Positions 41,878 through 53,761 of a DNA stretch of 61,642 nucleotides are shown here, in pieces. The notes under the pieces were generated by a model, which did not search any database, had not been told where the DNA came from, and worked only from the letters and a program-made list of their open reading frames with translations. The stretch covers positions 1 through 61,642 of the forward strand of contig JAIWNE010000156.1 in assembly GCA_025331445.1 (NCBI GenBank), written 5' to 3'. Source of the DNA: Blakeslea trispora. Its lineage: Eukaryota; Mucoromycota; Mucoromycetes; Mucorales; Choanephoraceae. The first letter of the stretch is position 1; every line of letters starts with the position of its first letter. A program made the position numbers and the translations under genes.

Positions 41878-42036
41878 TTTTGTGGGGAAAAAGAATAATA
41901 AAGAAAAAAAGGAAAAAAAATATCAACTCAAAAAAAAACAATTAAATAGCGTCAATTGCAGTCACACGTCACACAAGAAAATTATTTAACAACAAAAAAT
42001 CCTCCTTCTTTTTTATTTTCTTCTTTATCTTTCATT

Positions 42037-42606
42037 ATGAACGAAAAACAAATCAACGATACCATATTCAAACAAGCACAACAACAAGCAAACGACTACA
42101 CTAAAGTCTATACTTCGAAATTTCGAAAAAGAGATGGCAAGATGTGGTATGACCCAGATACCAATGGTTGGTGTGGCTATTGTGCTTTAGCTTACGGTTC
42201 TGGTGACGACAAAGAACTCGCAGATAGACTCGGTGCAACAACACGTCTTTTGCTTCTTCGAACTTTTCTTGAGCAGCAAAACAAACTTTCCTCCTTTTTT
42301 TTTTCTGAGGATTTCGATTCTGTTCAGAGAGCATTAACAATGAAGCCTGACAACAGTACGGATTGGTGGTTCGTTGCACCTGATATGGTTTGGCTCGCAG
42401 TGTTGTCATTTCAAATGTCAATTGTTCAACAAGTGGGTCAAAACCATATCCTTTACCAACACCCCCACTCTCCACAACCAGCTTTCGTTTTGCATTTTAG
42501 TGAAGATCCAGGCCATGTAACCTGTTACCGTTGTGATGATGATCATAACATAAAAACTTTGCCACATCCTTATCAGAATAGTTTTAATAAATCATTTTTT
42601 AAATAA
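42037..42606 (+). CDS. OTU-like cysteine protease
   Basis: 189 aa from ATG at 42037. NGWCGYCALA matches the OTU Cys box (catalytic Cys46; family form D-G-x-C with aromatic/Ala following). GHVTCYRCD near the C-terminus supplies the candidate catalytic His160 in the usual late position. Length is about that of a minimal OTU domain. OTU domains cleave ubiquitin chains in host proteins and also occur in Helitron/Helentron-type proteins (family knowledge), which makes the Helitron 3 kb away relevant. It overlaps the 3' end of the convergent gene at 42599 by 8 bp. Single exon. Confidence 0.6.
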   Translation: MNEKQINDTIFKQAQQQANDYTKVYTSKFRKRDGKMWYDPDTNGWCGYCALAYGSGDDKELADRLGATTRLLLLRTFLEQQNKLSSFFFSEDFDSVQRALTMKPDNSTDWWFVAPDMVWLAVLSFQMSIVQQVGQNHILYQHPHSPQPAFVLHFSEDPGHVTCYRCDDDHNIKTLPHPYQNSFNKSFFK

Positions 42607-43725
42607 ATTCTAACTGCAATTGATTGATTAATTCTAATAACTCATCAAAGCTCCTATTATCCATATCAGTATGACTTCAACTTTTTTTTTATCTAGTCCT
42701 CACTTACGCATTAACATTCATTCGGTTTTCCCTTCTACTACTTTGAACTACATAGAAAACCGTTTCTCTACCACTATTGCTCCAAGTCTTTCTTTTGTAC
42801 TCGCCAGTGTAATCATTGTTTAAAGCAAACAGAAATTTAGCCAGCCTACCACTACTGATGATTACCAAACTTGGCTGTATCAACGCCACCTTACGCCAGA
42901 ACTGCATGTGGTGATTACACCATATTGAATATAATAATATACTAGAACAATAACTTAAATAAGAAGACAATCACTTGTACCAAAATACAACACATAATTA
43001 GACATGGGAAATCGACTCATGCAAATAATCAGACTCAAGCAGTATAACCTAAAAGAAGTACTTAAATGCTTACTCATAATAAAAAGGTGGGGAAATTACA
43101 CAAAGCCCAAATCAAAGTTTACCAAATTTAAAGTCCTAATCCAACTGTATTCAGGAACGGTAAAAATACAGGACAATGGTAGAACACTGGAAGAAGACCT
43201 CAACCGTCATATAAAGATTATTTCCCTTATATTTTATGAGAATAAGGATTAGTAAAATCCATTCACATTCGAGTAGACACAGACTTTAGAAATTGTATAA
43301 AAACCACTGTATTATTTAGTTTAGAAACATGATTCCACTTTTAAAGAATAAAAGGATTATCAAAGTACTTTCTGTCGCGTTGATTCTTTTATTCATAACC
43401 CACATTATTTACACTGCACTCTAGCTTCCTTCAACTTCTCAGGATCAACAAACGTCCTCAAACTTCCAACAGCTTCATCATCCACAAAATGATGGAAATT
43501 CACCTCATAGTCTTCATTTAACCTTTTCGCCGTGTTTTCACTGACAACAAGATCCGGAAATAAGATGCCTACAAGAACAAATCAGCACGTTCATTATCTG
43601 AGCACATTTAACCCCTTACGCTTCAACTGATTAAAAAAATTATCCTTCTTGTAATAAAAAAAGACGTCGTCCACAAGAGGAAAACTCTCAACGACTAACA
43701 ATTGACTGAACTTATAAGTTAACAT
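42599..43725 (-). pseudogene. unrecognised three-exon gene disrupted by solo LTR of family I
   Basis: Exon 1 43725-43620, intron 51 bp, exon 2 43568-43414 continuing at 42901-42708 once the solo LTR and one TSD copy are removed, intron 42707-42654 (GTAAGTGAG donor), exon 3 42653-42599 ending TAA. Sum 510 nt, 169 aa, no stop. Sequence features: a Val/Phe-rich start (LLVVESFPLVDDVFFYYKK), an acidic middle, LIQPSLVIISSGRLAKFLFAL, and a leucine-rich end (FDELLELINQLQLEF). Function unknown. Disrupted in mid exon, so this copy is inactive. Confidence 0.55.
42907..43413 (+). mobile_element. solo LTR of family I
   Basis: 507 bp, TGTGGTGATT...TTATTTACA, the same length as the LTRs of element I with a handful of substitutions. 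Exact target duplication CTGCA at 42902-42906 and 43414-43418. It has the same 82-codon open frame (43004-43252) with two amino-acid changes. Older than element I itself. Confidence 0.95.
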
Positions 43726-44005
43726 AATGTAAAGATGATTTTAAAAAAAGGAAAAAGAAAAGAATAGATAACGGGTTAGGATTTGTGTTACATCGATCAA
43801 CCGCAGTTCTGGATCAACCCAATCATGTTCCTGAATCACCTAAAAAGGAAAAGTAAAAGAACAGATAACGAATTAAATTTGTGTTACATCGATCGACCGC
43901 TTTTCTGATCGTTCCTGAATCGCCCAAAAAGGAAAAATCTGAACACTATTTAAAAAAAAAACAAGGACATTATCTACACTTCCTTCTTTTCATTATTAAA
44001 TAACC

Positions 44006-44791
44006 ATGCTCAACTTCCAAATCGCTGGTAAAATTACATCTCATTCAACACTCATCTGCATCGAGTCGACTGGCACCACTTCCGCCAAAACAACAGTTCG
44101 CTGTTACGACAGCGAAAAGGTGACAGTGAGGTCTTACGACCCTGACCTTATTTACTTCATGCTGGATCTTCAGAAAGACGAACCTATCCAAGTGATTGGT
44201 AAGTAAGAAGCTTTAATCCATTGAATATACTTTACTCACCATAAAGCAAATAGGAAAAGGTTCAGCTTATGCTAAGCTTAGCTCAAGAAATAAACCGTAC
44301 GCTTGTTTCGTGTGCACAGCACATAAAATCATTAATGGCAAGGAAGTTTTGGTTACGAAAAGAGAGATACCAAACAACCACGTTCTCTTCCTCTTGTATC
44401 GATACATTCTAGAGAACAAGGTGGATAAACACCTTGTCAGCTTTGAATGTGAGGAGAAGTTCTTCTTGACAAAAGTGGAGAGCTTATGGAAAACACTTTG
44501 TAAGTAAAACCGTTAAAAGTAATTGCTACAAACTCACATCAAAAAATGCTAGGGCCGGACAAGGATTTTTCTTTGTTCAAATATGACAACAGTGAGGCAG
44601 AAGCAAGAGTAGCTCGTGAAAACGAGCTACAGAATCAAAGCGTAGCAGCCTACTTGGATGAGAAGATTCTCGCCAATCAGGCGTTAACAGAGAAGGAGAA
44701 GCATGTCTTGGTGCGTGCAAACGACACCACACCACAACCACAGCAGCTTCAACAACAACAACAGCAACAACAACAAGAAATGGAAGAGTAA
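44006..44791 (+). CDS. three-exon gene, possible OB-fold protein next to the Helitron
   Basis: Exons 44006-44198, 44254-44499, 44553-44791 with introns of 55 and 53 bp (GTAAGTAAG...AAATAG; GTAAGTAAA...ATGCTAG). 678 nt, 225 aa, no stop. The N-terminal two thirds alternates short hydrophobic strands and polar turns (FQIAGKITSHSTLICIEST, CFVCTAHKIINGKEVLVTK), compatible with an OB fold. The tail is charged and ends in a polyglutamine run (11 Q broken by L). An RPA-like single-strand-binding role would fit a Helitron partner, but that is inference from pattern and location. The start follows a pyrimidine-rich leader. 44792-45142 is AT-rich and shows no gene. Confidence 0.5.
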
Positions 44792-45142
44792 TTGCTTCCT
44801 TTTTTTTTCACCTCTTCTGCTTTGCTTGTCTTTTTTTTTGCTACTAAATATATATATTAATAAACCATCCACCCATTGAAAAGATTTTGTTTTCACAAAT
44901 ATCTCTACCAATGAAAATGTCTTTTGTGCGCAGTTCGATATCTTTCTCGCTAAGTCAAATTCTGGTTTATCTCTTCAGTAGTTATTCAATTTCTAATAGT
45001 GAAAATATATAGCGATTGAGAACAATGGCCGTATATGTTATTAATACTCTATTACAAATGATTTGGTGATGTATAGCTCTATGACTTTCACATCTTAAGT
45101 GCATTATTAGGTACATTTGTTTTATTTAATTCGCTTATATAA

Positions 45143-48100
45143 TTAATTATCAATTTTTTGGTGCTTGCTATCATAGTATTCCACAATATCTATAGCGTCT
45201 AAGTTCAAACCAAATTTTCTTTTGATTGCTAAGGGTAATTCTGAGCCAAAAAAGAACAAATCTTCGCTTTTTCTAACTCTGGACATGGCAACATACATTT
45301 GTCCATGAGATAGCATGTTGTCTAAATGTATGGCAACAGCGTCGATTGTCAGGCTTTGAGCTTTGTGTATGGTTGTTGCAAAAGCTGGTACAACAGGAAA
45401 CTGCGATCTCACGTAACTTGTTCCTGGGACAGTTCTAGTAATTCGCTGAATCCAGATACTGTCACTTTGCTCATCTTCATTTTCGCCTCTCTTCAATCGA
45501 ATGTTTTCTTCGTCCATTTCTTCGATCATTGCTATTGTTCCATTAACCCATCCTTTTCTTACGTTTAAATTTTGAATTAGCATGACCGGCATGCCTATTT
45601 TCAAAATCAAGTCTTTTGGGAGTCTTGTTTCTTTTCTGAGAATTTTCATAGCGGACTTCTTTGCATTTTCGTTGTAAGAATCAAGAGAACTGTAAGTTAT
45701 TGCTTCGCCTTCTAATTCATCGAAATCTTTGGTATTGGCCTTATCTACGTTGATTCTGGTAGTATAAAGACGAAGGCATTTTGTTGGGACATGTTTTTTC
45801 AGGACAGTGCGCTTGTTGATGAACTTTATAACTTGCTCGTCAAACTCGCATACACGGACTTTTTTCAAGACAGCAATCAACTCAGAGTCAACTTGTCTAA
45901 CAGGCATATGAAGCGAATACTTTGGTGCATAATTGTACATGTCAGAATCCCAGATTGGTCCTTCATTCATCTTTATCGGTAAGAGCTGGGCAATATCACC
46001 AAAGAACAGAGTTTTTATGCCACCCATGCCTACACATCTGTTGGTGGTTCTTATCAATGCATCGTTGAGAGTATTCAAAAGCGTATTGCTAATCATAGAG
46101 TACTCATCAATCAATAACATTATTTTGGGATACAGTTTTACAAGTTCGTCCAGCTTGTTGTAGTCAGGTGTATTGGTAGAGGTCTTCATTCCAAAAAAGC
46201 GATGAACTGTCATACCGTTGATATTGTGTGCAGCTACACCGGTTGGAGCCAATTTGAAAATCTGTTTTAATATAAGGTGTTAAGTCTAAATATAGAAACA
46301 GCAAAGTCATTCAAATTACCTTGTAGTTTTGAGCTTTATAATGTCTCTCAAACATTTTTAATAGATACGACTTTCCGGTACCAGCAGCACCCGAGATAAA
46401 CACAACAGAGTTCGTTCTCAATTCGCTTATGACACCTTCAAAGATACTTTTCTGACAACTGTTTGCATTGTTCAGCATAACGCTTAACTCCCTGGAAGCA
46501 ACCTCTGGTCCTCTTTCAGAGTCGTTCACATCACCAAGATCTTCTATGATTGACTGTGCATGCTCTTCAACTACAATTCCACCTGATTCTTCAGGGATAC
46601 TGATCAGATACTCAAAGCAATCTATTTAGCGGATGCCATTAATTAGTTCTTGTTTGATAGTTTTGAAGAATGATTTTGATGATTTTACCTCTCCACGACT
46701 GATAAGGATATTTCAAGTTCTCAAAGGTGTTGTTAAATATAGCCTTTTTTGTCACGATTTGTTGATAATAGTACTTTTCACCATTAAACTCGCTTTCATT
46801 GAATGTTCGCCAGTAACATTCTTTTCTTCTCAAAACATAATTTGTTTTTGCTGATTGAACGGTCTTTGGCAATAGTCCATCATAAAATGATCGTTGTTGA
46901 AGAGGGCCACGGCTAGTAGTAGAACTTTCAAGTTCTGTCAAACTTTCTTCTTCATCCACTGCTTCTTCTCGGTAATAACAAAAAAACTGAGGCATTGTCA
47001 GGCTCTCAGCACCATTTCTCTGTTCGTATTTTTCTAAGGGAATGGTTAGATGTTTTCAAAAATCTTACATCGTATTGTCTCTTTTGCTTACCAACATGAG
47101 AACGAGAAAAAATCTCGCCACTGTCTGGGCTAATGTCTTTGATATCCGATTTTAGCAATCTTCTATCATCAGATGGAAGAGCAGTCTTCAAAAACGTGAC
47201 TGATCGAGAGCTTTGATGCTTATGCCATCCCATAACATCATAGACTGCTTCAATGGCGCCAACAATTCTGTTCTGGAAGTGCTCTTTTCCTTTTTTTTCT
47301 TGCATTCGGAAGTATCCAGAGCCTTTGTTCGATACTTCAACTACTGCTTCTGCTTAGTTTTTCGCCATATACTTTGCAAGATATCTCACAGCTGCTTCAC
47401 CTTTGTTGTATTGTATGTCCATGTTTGCTCTCCATGTTGCAAGCAAAAATGGATTATAATTGTTAATGTTCATATCTTCTACACCTCTCTCATAAATGCA
47501 TGTATCTTCAACAAACTCAGTTCTTGGTGCTGGCTGCTTTGGATAACCAAATCGACATTTTTTGTTTTCAGCAAGCTTACAATATCTGCATGAAAAATTT
47601 AAGAAAAAGGATCAGAAAACGATGAATTGTTTGAACTTAAGAGGGATAGCTTACACTTCGTTACAGATATGCAATTGGTGCTTCAATACAAGGCGGTGCA
47701 AAAGTGGGTCCTCATGAGCTCTTCTTGGCAATATTTTACAGGAGACAACATTCATGGCTATAAGATCTTCCACAGATTTGTTTGTCCAGAGAACACAATG
47801 TATATGAGGAGCACCTCGATCTTGAATCTCAAGTACCCAACTGTATTCCCTTACTCCTCCAATTGAATCAGCGAAATGACCAAGTACATATTTGCTGAAG
47901 AAATGGTTCCATTTGCGATGGAAGTGATTGGCAAATAAAACAGGGTCTTCCCAAGGGTATTCAGTACCAGTTGCTGCTTTGAAGTCGGGGCTAAAGTCGT
48001 CACAGCTGAAGGTAAGAAAGAGTTGAGGTGAAGACAAATTTGTGAATATCGTTCTGAGGTTGAGATAATTTTTTCTTTTATATGCGTATGATGATCGGAT

Positions 48101-49344
48101 GGTGTATGGTACAGAGGAAATAATATTCTTGTTGTATGATCTGGTAGCAGGGTCAATAATATCTTTTTGTCTCAAATTGGATCTTCCTTTAGTTGAAACA
48201 ACCAAACGATTGTAAGTAGACAGGTTGTTCTTTTCAATGTTGTCCAGCATAAAGAAAAGAAACAACTGATCTCTTGAGAATCTTCTGTCTTTCATCATAA
48301 GCCGGGCCTTTGTGTATCCTGCCAAAGACTCGCCGTTGATTGTTGCCTTGGAGATACCTCCATGGTTCTCGGGAAGGCGCTTGTTCTCTTCCGTGGGCTT
48401 GGACATGGAGTAATGCCCGGTACATGTAGTAAAAATGTGAGGAAACACAAGCGCCAACAAACTAGGATGTGAAATCCTGATGTTTTTTCCATTGGTGTCT
48501 TGTCCAATGAACAAATCGCAAAAGTCAACATCGGAAGCTTGAGGATTGGGATTCTCGCCAGGAAACAAGCTGTTGTGAGGCCATCTTATTTGTCTATCAT
48601 TTCTGATTCCAACAAACTTCATGTTTTCTTTCAAATGATAATTGACCAGAGAATAGGTTAATGGCTGAAGATCATATCTTGCCAGCAAAGGATGAGTTGC
48701 TTGCAATGCGGCATATGCTGCATAAACCTTCTTCTTGTTGATTTCTGCAGGATCCCCACGTTGGTAGTACAGTCCCAAAGTTCCAGAATAAGCCATGGTT
48801 GTAAACTCATAGTTGTGAGTTACCCAAAAGGAACCAGAAAGTTCATAATGACCTATTCTTCCGGATGAAGACCATTTTCTTGTAATTTGAGATACAAGCT
48901 TCACAGGTGAGATAACTGAGCGCTCACGATAGTTGAGGCTTTCTGTTTCTTTCACAATATCGCCTTTAAATTATAAAGAAATCAGTATTCTCTGAGTTTG
49001 CTAAAATATAGTAAAAACTTACCGGGATATTCATAAACAGGGAAATCAGATTCCTTTCCTTTGTAATGGCGTTTACACACCATAACCTTACCATCTTTGG
49101 TCATTGGTTGTAATTTCCAAGCGTGGCAGTTCAAGTTCTCGGCGTTGGAGATAAGGCGGAAGTGCTGCTGTTCAGGATAGAGAACTTCCAAGCAAACAGA
49201 ACAAAAACCGTTGGGAGTTTTAGCAGCAAATTCCTGAAACTTCTTGATTTGAGATCTCTGAGTGGTCGAGAAAGAGTTCAAAGAATTATCTTGAAAACGA
49301 AATCTAGAAGTAAATTCACGGATAGCGGCTGTAGAGGAGGACAT
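45143..49344 (-). pseudogene. Helitron Rep-PIF1 helicase, six exons, one internal stop
   Basis: Exons 49344-49023, 48963-47655, 47585-47092, 47033-46689, 46621-46320 and 46261-45143, with introns of 58-69 bp. Total 3891 nt (1296 aa), an exact multiple of three. Order: zinc-binding N-terminus (CSVCLEV...CHAW...CKRHYKGK); Helitron N-domain; Rep with HUH motif RGAPHIHCVLW near residue 495; two-tyrosine motif YLAKYMAKN near 614; PIF1 helicase with Walker A GAAGTGKSYLL near 900, Walker B LLIDEYSM, and the late motif TTIHKAQSLTIDAV...YVAMSRVR. A single TAA at 47354-47356 right after MAKN breaks it. It acts in rolling-circle transposition. Nearly intact otherwise. Confidence 0.85.
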
Positions 49345-49638
49345 TGTATTAAATGATATAGTTGAAGAAAAAAAAAAATGTCTGTTTTATATAGATGTTT
49401 GAAACAAAAAAAAGTGATACTAAGTCAGGATACGCGAAAGTATACTTATAATCAGAAATGCCACACATGTATGTGCAACTAAATATACAGTGATGGCCAC
49501 AGGTTTAGCACGATAATGGTATCATGGGGTCATAAAGCAAGAAAAGCTTAATGCGATAGTACAATGTAAAACAATCATTGACTACTTGTGTAATTTAAAA
49601 AATTGATGAATAGCAATGCTTTATTCATCTTAAAGGAA

Positions 49639-50515
49639 TCAAATATTCATTGATCCAGAAGGGACGAAGAGATCAGAGGGAAACGGAATATCATCGTTCA
49701 TAAGCTCAACAAAGTTATTCAAACTTTCAGAGAGAAGATCAGTTCGAATGATCTTTGGGTTGGCACCCTTCTCTACCACCTTACGCTTCGAAGACTTGAT
49801 CTTGGTCTGCCTTTTCTCCTTCTTTTCGTTGGAGACAACGGGATTGCAATCATTGGCGATGAGTTCTTCGTCAACTATGTAGTTTATAACGTGAGTTTAG
49901 GCTTTTTTATATCAACAGAAAAAGCAAACTACTTACCAAGGTCTTCATACAAGTCCTCCAAATGATCGGCAAATGCCTCCTTGATGGAGTTGTTGGAGGC
50001 AACATAGTTTTTGTTGTCCCAGTTCTCCCAGGTGTACTTGAACAAAAGAAACTTTAATTTCTTATATTCACGCCCAGAAGGGGCAACAGTTCCATCAATA
50101 GGAATGACTCCTAAAGGCATGGCAGCCCCAAGGATCGTTCCATCAAAGTTGAGCTCGCGAATTGGCGAGACACTCTCAACACCTACACGGGTACTTGCTT
50201 GAGGTCTGGTTGAATCATCAAACATGTATGCCGAAACATTCAAAGATCCTATTGTGTCAAACTTGTCAATCTACAAATGCTTTTTACCAACGGAGATCTC
50301 TAAAAATAAATTACCAATGATTCTGTGGGTGGAACCTTTTCTGAAAAATCTCAGAAGTAAAACATCATGGGATAATTGTTATTATTGATCATGAAGTTGA
50401 TCTTCAGACTAGAGTCAGAACCTTTTGCTTCCAAGGTAATGCTTTGTGCACTAACTACACGGATAACAGCGTTTTCAGAGAAAGCAACAGCACGATCACA
50501 AATAGCGGTAACCAT
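49639..50515 (-). pseudogene. unrecognised three-exon gene with one internal stop
   Basis: Exons 50515-50315, 50270-49937, 49874-49639, introns 44 and 62 bp. Beta-rich first part (AVIRVVSAQSITLEAKG, INFMINNNN), interrupted by TGA near 50348. Second exon IGSLNVSAYMFDD...SPIRELNFDG followed by a helical segment (KKLKFLLFKYTWENW). The third exon has a basic, NLS-like patch (KKEKRQTKIKSSKRK) and an acidic end. Strand pattern resembles the gene at 44006, so a second OB-like protein is possible, but I cannot recognise the family. Directly upstream of the Helitron gene on the same strand. Confidence 0.45.
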
Positions 50516-51687
50516 TTTTTAAATAAAAGAAAATTATTAAGGATTCATCTCACTACTTTTTCACCTGGTTTTAAAGTAATCCAGCAGCTTCGAAATAGGT
50601 GATACAAGACATCTGCATGAACGAGATGCTCTTGTAATACCACAATTTAAAAATCTAAAATGTACCACGCATGAATTCTTGAGTGCTTCATTCTCACGTA
50701 TTAAGATCTTTTTATTATTAAGTTTTGAGTAGTTTACTATCATGTGCGACACTTCATTAGATAGGATACTCTATACCATTTTGTGTTCTGAGCTACATTG
50801 CAATGCAAAAAAAAAATCGTGTAGTTCACTTTGTATCCTTAGCTCCATTACAATACAAAAAACATGAGGTCGTCTACTTTTCATTCATAGCTGCATCTCA
50901 AATATAAAGAAAGTATCAAATAGCCTACTGCAAGAATTAACAGACAAAATAGGCGTCTAAAATGTGCATTAAATAATAGAAGCGTAATTCTCGTTGAACT
51001 TAGGGAAAAACTCCAAATCAAACAGAGTTTGACCTTATCTAAGTCGCTATTTGACTTGAGGTATACCAAATGTCAAAGTGTCAGGCTGACTAAAAAGAAA
51101 TCATCAATCATGCCTCAAAAGGGTTCCACGATCAAATCTTGTAAGTGTTTCTTTTGTTATAGTGCCAACGATTTAAAATTTGATGGTATATAAGAAAAAA
51201 AATGTCTCAATGACCAGATTGGTTGGTAGACCTGAGTTACACACATTGATATCCGCGCACAGGCACAAATTGCGATACACGTGTGTAACCTCATCTGTAA
51301 ATTTCATTATCTATTATCATTGTAGACTCTTCATGTCAATCTTACTAGAGCTTTAGTTCTTCAAGACTAAGCTGAAATCATTGTTATTGAAAATATTTTT
51401 CAAGTACAACTGTGTACAATAGTCAGCATAAAATGGAAAGTCTTTTTGCTTCTTAAATATGTATATTGACTAATAATTGAATTGTTTGTATATATTTTAA
51501 AAGCAGAGGATTGAATATATCAAAAACTATTTAGTTGATAAACACGGATTTAACCAGATATTAGAAAAGCTGTACTACGAATTATTCTAATTGATAAATA
51601 ACATTCACTTAGGACTTAAACGGAAGAACATTCCAAAACTGTAAACCTACGCACTTTTAAATCTTAAGAAGATATTCCACTTTCCAG
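50516..51687. other. intergenic stretch without a supported gene
   Basis: AT-rich, no long open frame. A short start (MPQKGSTIKS) at 51110 is followed by a perfect-looking donor/acceptor pair (GTAAGTG...GTTATAG at 51136-51158), but the downstream frame closes quickly. Palindromic CATGAATTC-like patches only. Confidence 0.4.
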
Positions 51688-53302
51688 TTAGTCATCAAGA
51701 CTGAAAACATAGTTTTCCAGTAACCCATATGCTGCTCTTGTTTTGGCCTTGCCTTTTCCTTTGCCGTTGATGTCCGAGTTGTTTTCGTCATTCTCTCTTG
51801 GCACGTTAGATGCTTTCTCTTTTCCTTTACCTTTTCTGTTGACTTTTGTTGAGCGTTTTCTTCTTTTGTCCTACAAAGATAAAGCAATCAAATATCAAAG
51901 ATTAATCTAGACGAAGTTGCACAGAAAAAGCTTAAATTTACATTTTCCCTTTCATCTTCTAAATCTATAATGCTTGATGATCCTCTCTTTGAAGAAGATC
52001 TGCTGAGAAACGAGCTACTCGAAGCTTCTTCATCTTATCAGTATTATTTTAGCACAAATGAAAGAAATGGATACTAGTTAGTATTGGCACTTAATTTTTT
52101 TCTTACAAAGACTTACTGGGAAGGTTATTATTCGCAAAAATATTTATATCCTCTGATGTTGATGATTTAAAGTAAGAAGAAATTTTGATTTCTCTACGAG
52201 AGTCAGCGATATGTCTATCCAAGGTTTGTTGAGAATTTCCTTCTGATTGAAGCATTGGAGAGACACTTCTAAGGTGTGAAAAACTAGGCCCTTCACCGAA
52301 ACTTTCTTGGGTATCTGACATAGATGATGCGCTAACAGACGAACAGTCACCTTGAATCGAAATGCCTTTCAAAGCACTAGCTATACTGATTCGATCTGTT
52401 ACTATACTCGAATTGCTATTGTCCTCAATTTCTTGAGCTTCAGGCTCATAAAGAAACCTAAGCTCTTCTGCTAGTGATTCGTTGTCAGAGCCAATGTATA
52501 GACCACTTCTAGAGACACTATTTAACTCTTGTAACCTAGGCGAGCTTCTGGTAGAAATAGCAGCTTCAGTGTCGGACATATCTGCATTTTGCGGAAAATC
52601 TCTCTGGTTATCTTCTAATACAGAATTTTCTTCTTCAGTGGATTCATCTGATGTTATTTCATCATCATCAGCATGCAATCGCTGCTCATCATTTTCATCT
52701 TCAAAATGAAGGTCTTCGTTATTGTTTGGATTTTCAAAGTCTAAAACAGAAAAGAATATTTATCGTAATGTAAATACGGGTGTCATATTATGTTAAAACA
52801 AAAAGCCACTACCTTGATTCATTTCATAAAAATCTGAAGGACCAAATGGCTGCTTCAAAGATAAATTAACTACATAATAACCATCCTTCGCACTTTCTTG
52901 AATATCATTTGGTGATATATCCGGATGAACTTTGCTTTTTATACTTTGGGGTATTAAAGGAATACATGGAATAATGCAAAGACTGAAGCAATTTTAATGA
53001 AACTTTTCCTCGACTACTGCTCCAAGAAACGATCTTCCTATTTCCTGTTGTTGCATAGTACCTGTTACTGCGAGCATAAAGACCTCTTTTTGCTCCAAAA
53101 AAGTATCAATGCTCCAACGTGCGTTATATTCTTTGAGTGCATTATCTAGCATAGTAACAGAACATGTAGCTTTTATGCTATATTTTCTAGTTTGAGAAAA
53201 TTTTGAGTATGTATGCACAAAATTCGAAATTTGAAGACTTGTTAAGAGAGTAAATCTTACGCTGAACAAGCCTCGTATAGTAAAATGTAGACTTTATCAT
53301 TG
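51688..53302 (-). pseudogene. unrecognised acidic multi-exon gene, 5' end removed by element B
   Basis: Leftward exons: partial 53302-53261; 53186-52813; 52740-52117; about 51993-51942; 51870-51688, introns 72-75 bp except one. Encodes LLYEACSAKYSIKATCSVTMLDNAL, a helical part, then a long Ser/Glu/Asp-rich disordered region (ITSDESTEEENSV, ISTRSSPRLQEL) and a Lys-rich, NLS-like end (KRRKRSTKVNRKGKGKEK). A TAA at 52994-52996 interrupts exon 2. The 5' part is cut by element B's LTR. Function unknown; composition suggests a nuclear protein. Confidence 0.45.
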
Positions 53303-53307
53303 TCCTC

Positions 53308-53586
53308 TGTGATATTCACGGTACAATTGATAACAATAATAAATCAATCAGACCCAAAAGAAAGTTGTCTTTATTCAATATACATTTTCTAGCTCTATTT
53401 GTACTAATGATGGATCCCGCATCTTAGCTGAGTGTTTACCTTACGTTGGATCACAACGTACTTTCTGTTTATTTGTATAAGAACGTATCTCACCGTTAAT
53501 CAATATGTCCATATATGTTAACGACGTGATGGCTAATCTGACTTTATAATTTGTTATTGTTCCTAAAAAGGACAATGTATACAACA
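53308..53586 (-). repeat. 3' LTR of element B
   Basis: 279 bp; on the minus strand TGTTGTATACATTG...GAATATCACA, directly after the polypurine tract. No second copy in the window, so the boundary rests on TG...CA ends and the PPT. 53587-53761 is the 3' untranslated part. Confidence 0.7.
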
Positions 53587-53761
53587 TTGCTCCCTGCCAA
53601 GATTAGATCATCACTTATGTTCTTGTAGTAACAGTAGTAGGATAGTAGTATCAGTTGTTCGGATCAAAATATAATGAAGATTGTAAAGGTAATAGCTATC
53701 GAGAAAAAACTTATAAAAAACCCAGTGGGAGAAAAAAATCGATAAGAAAAAGATAGCTAAG

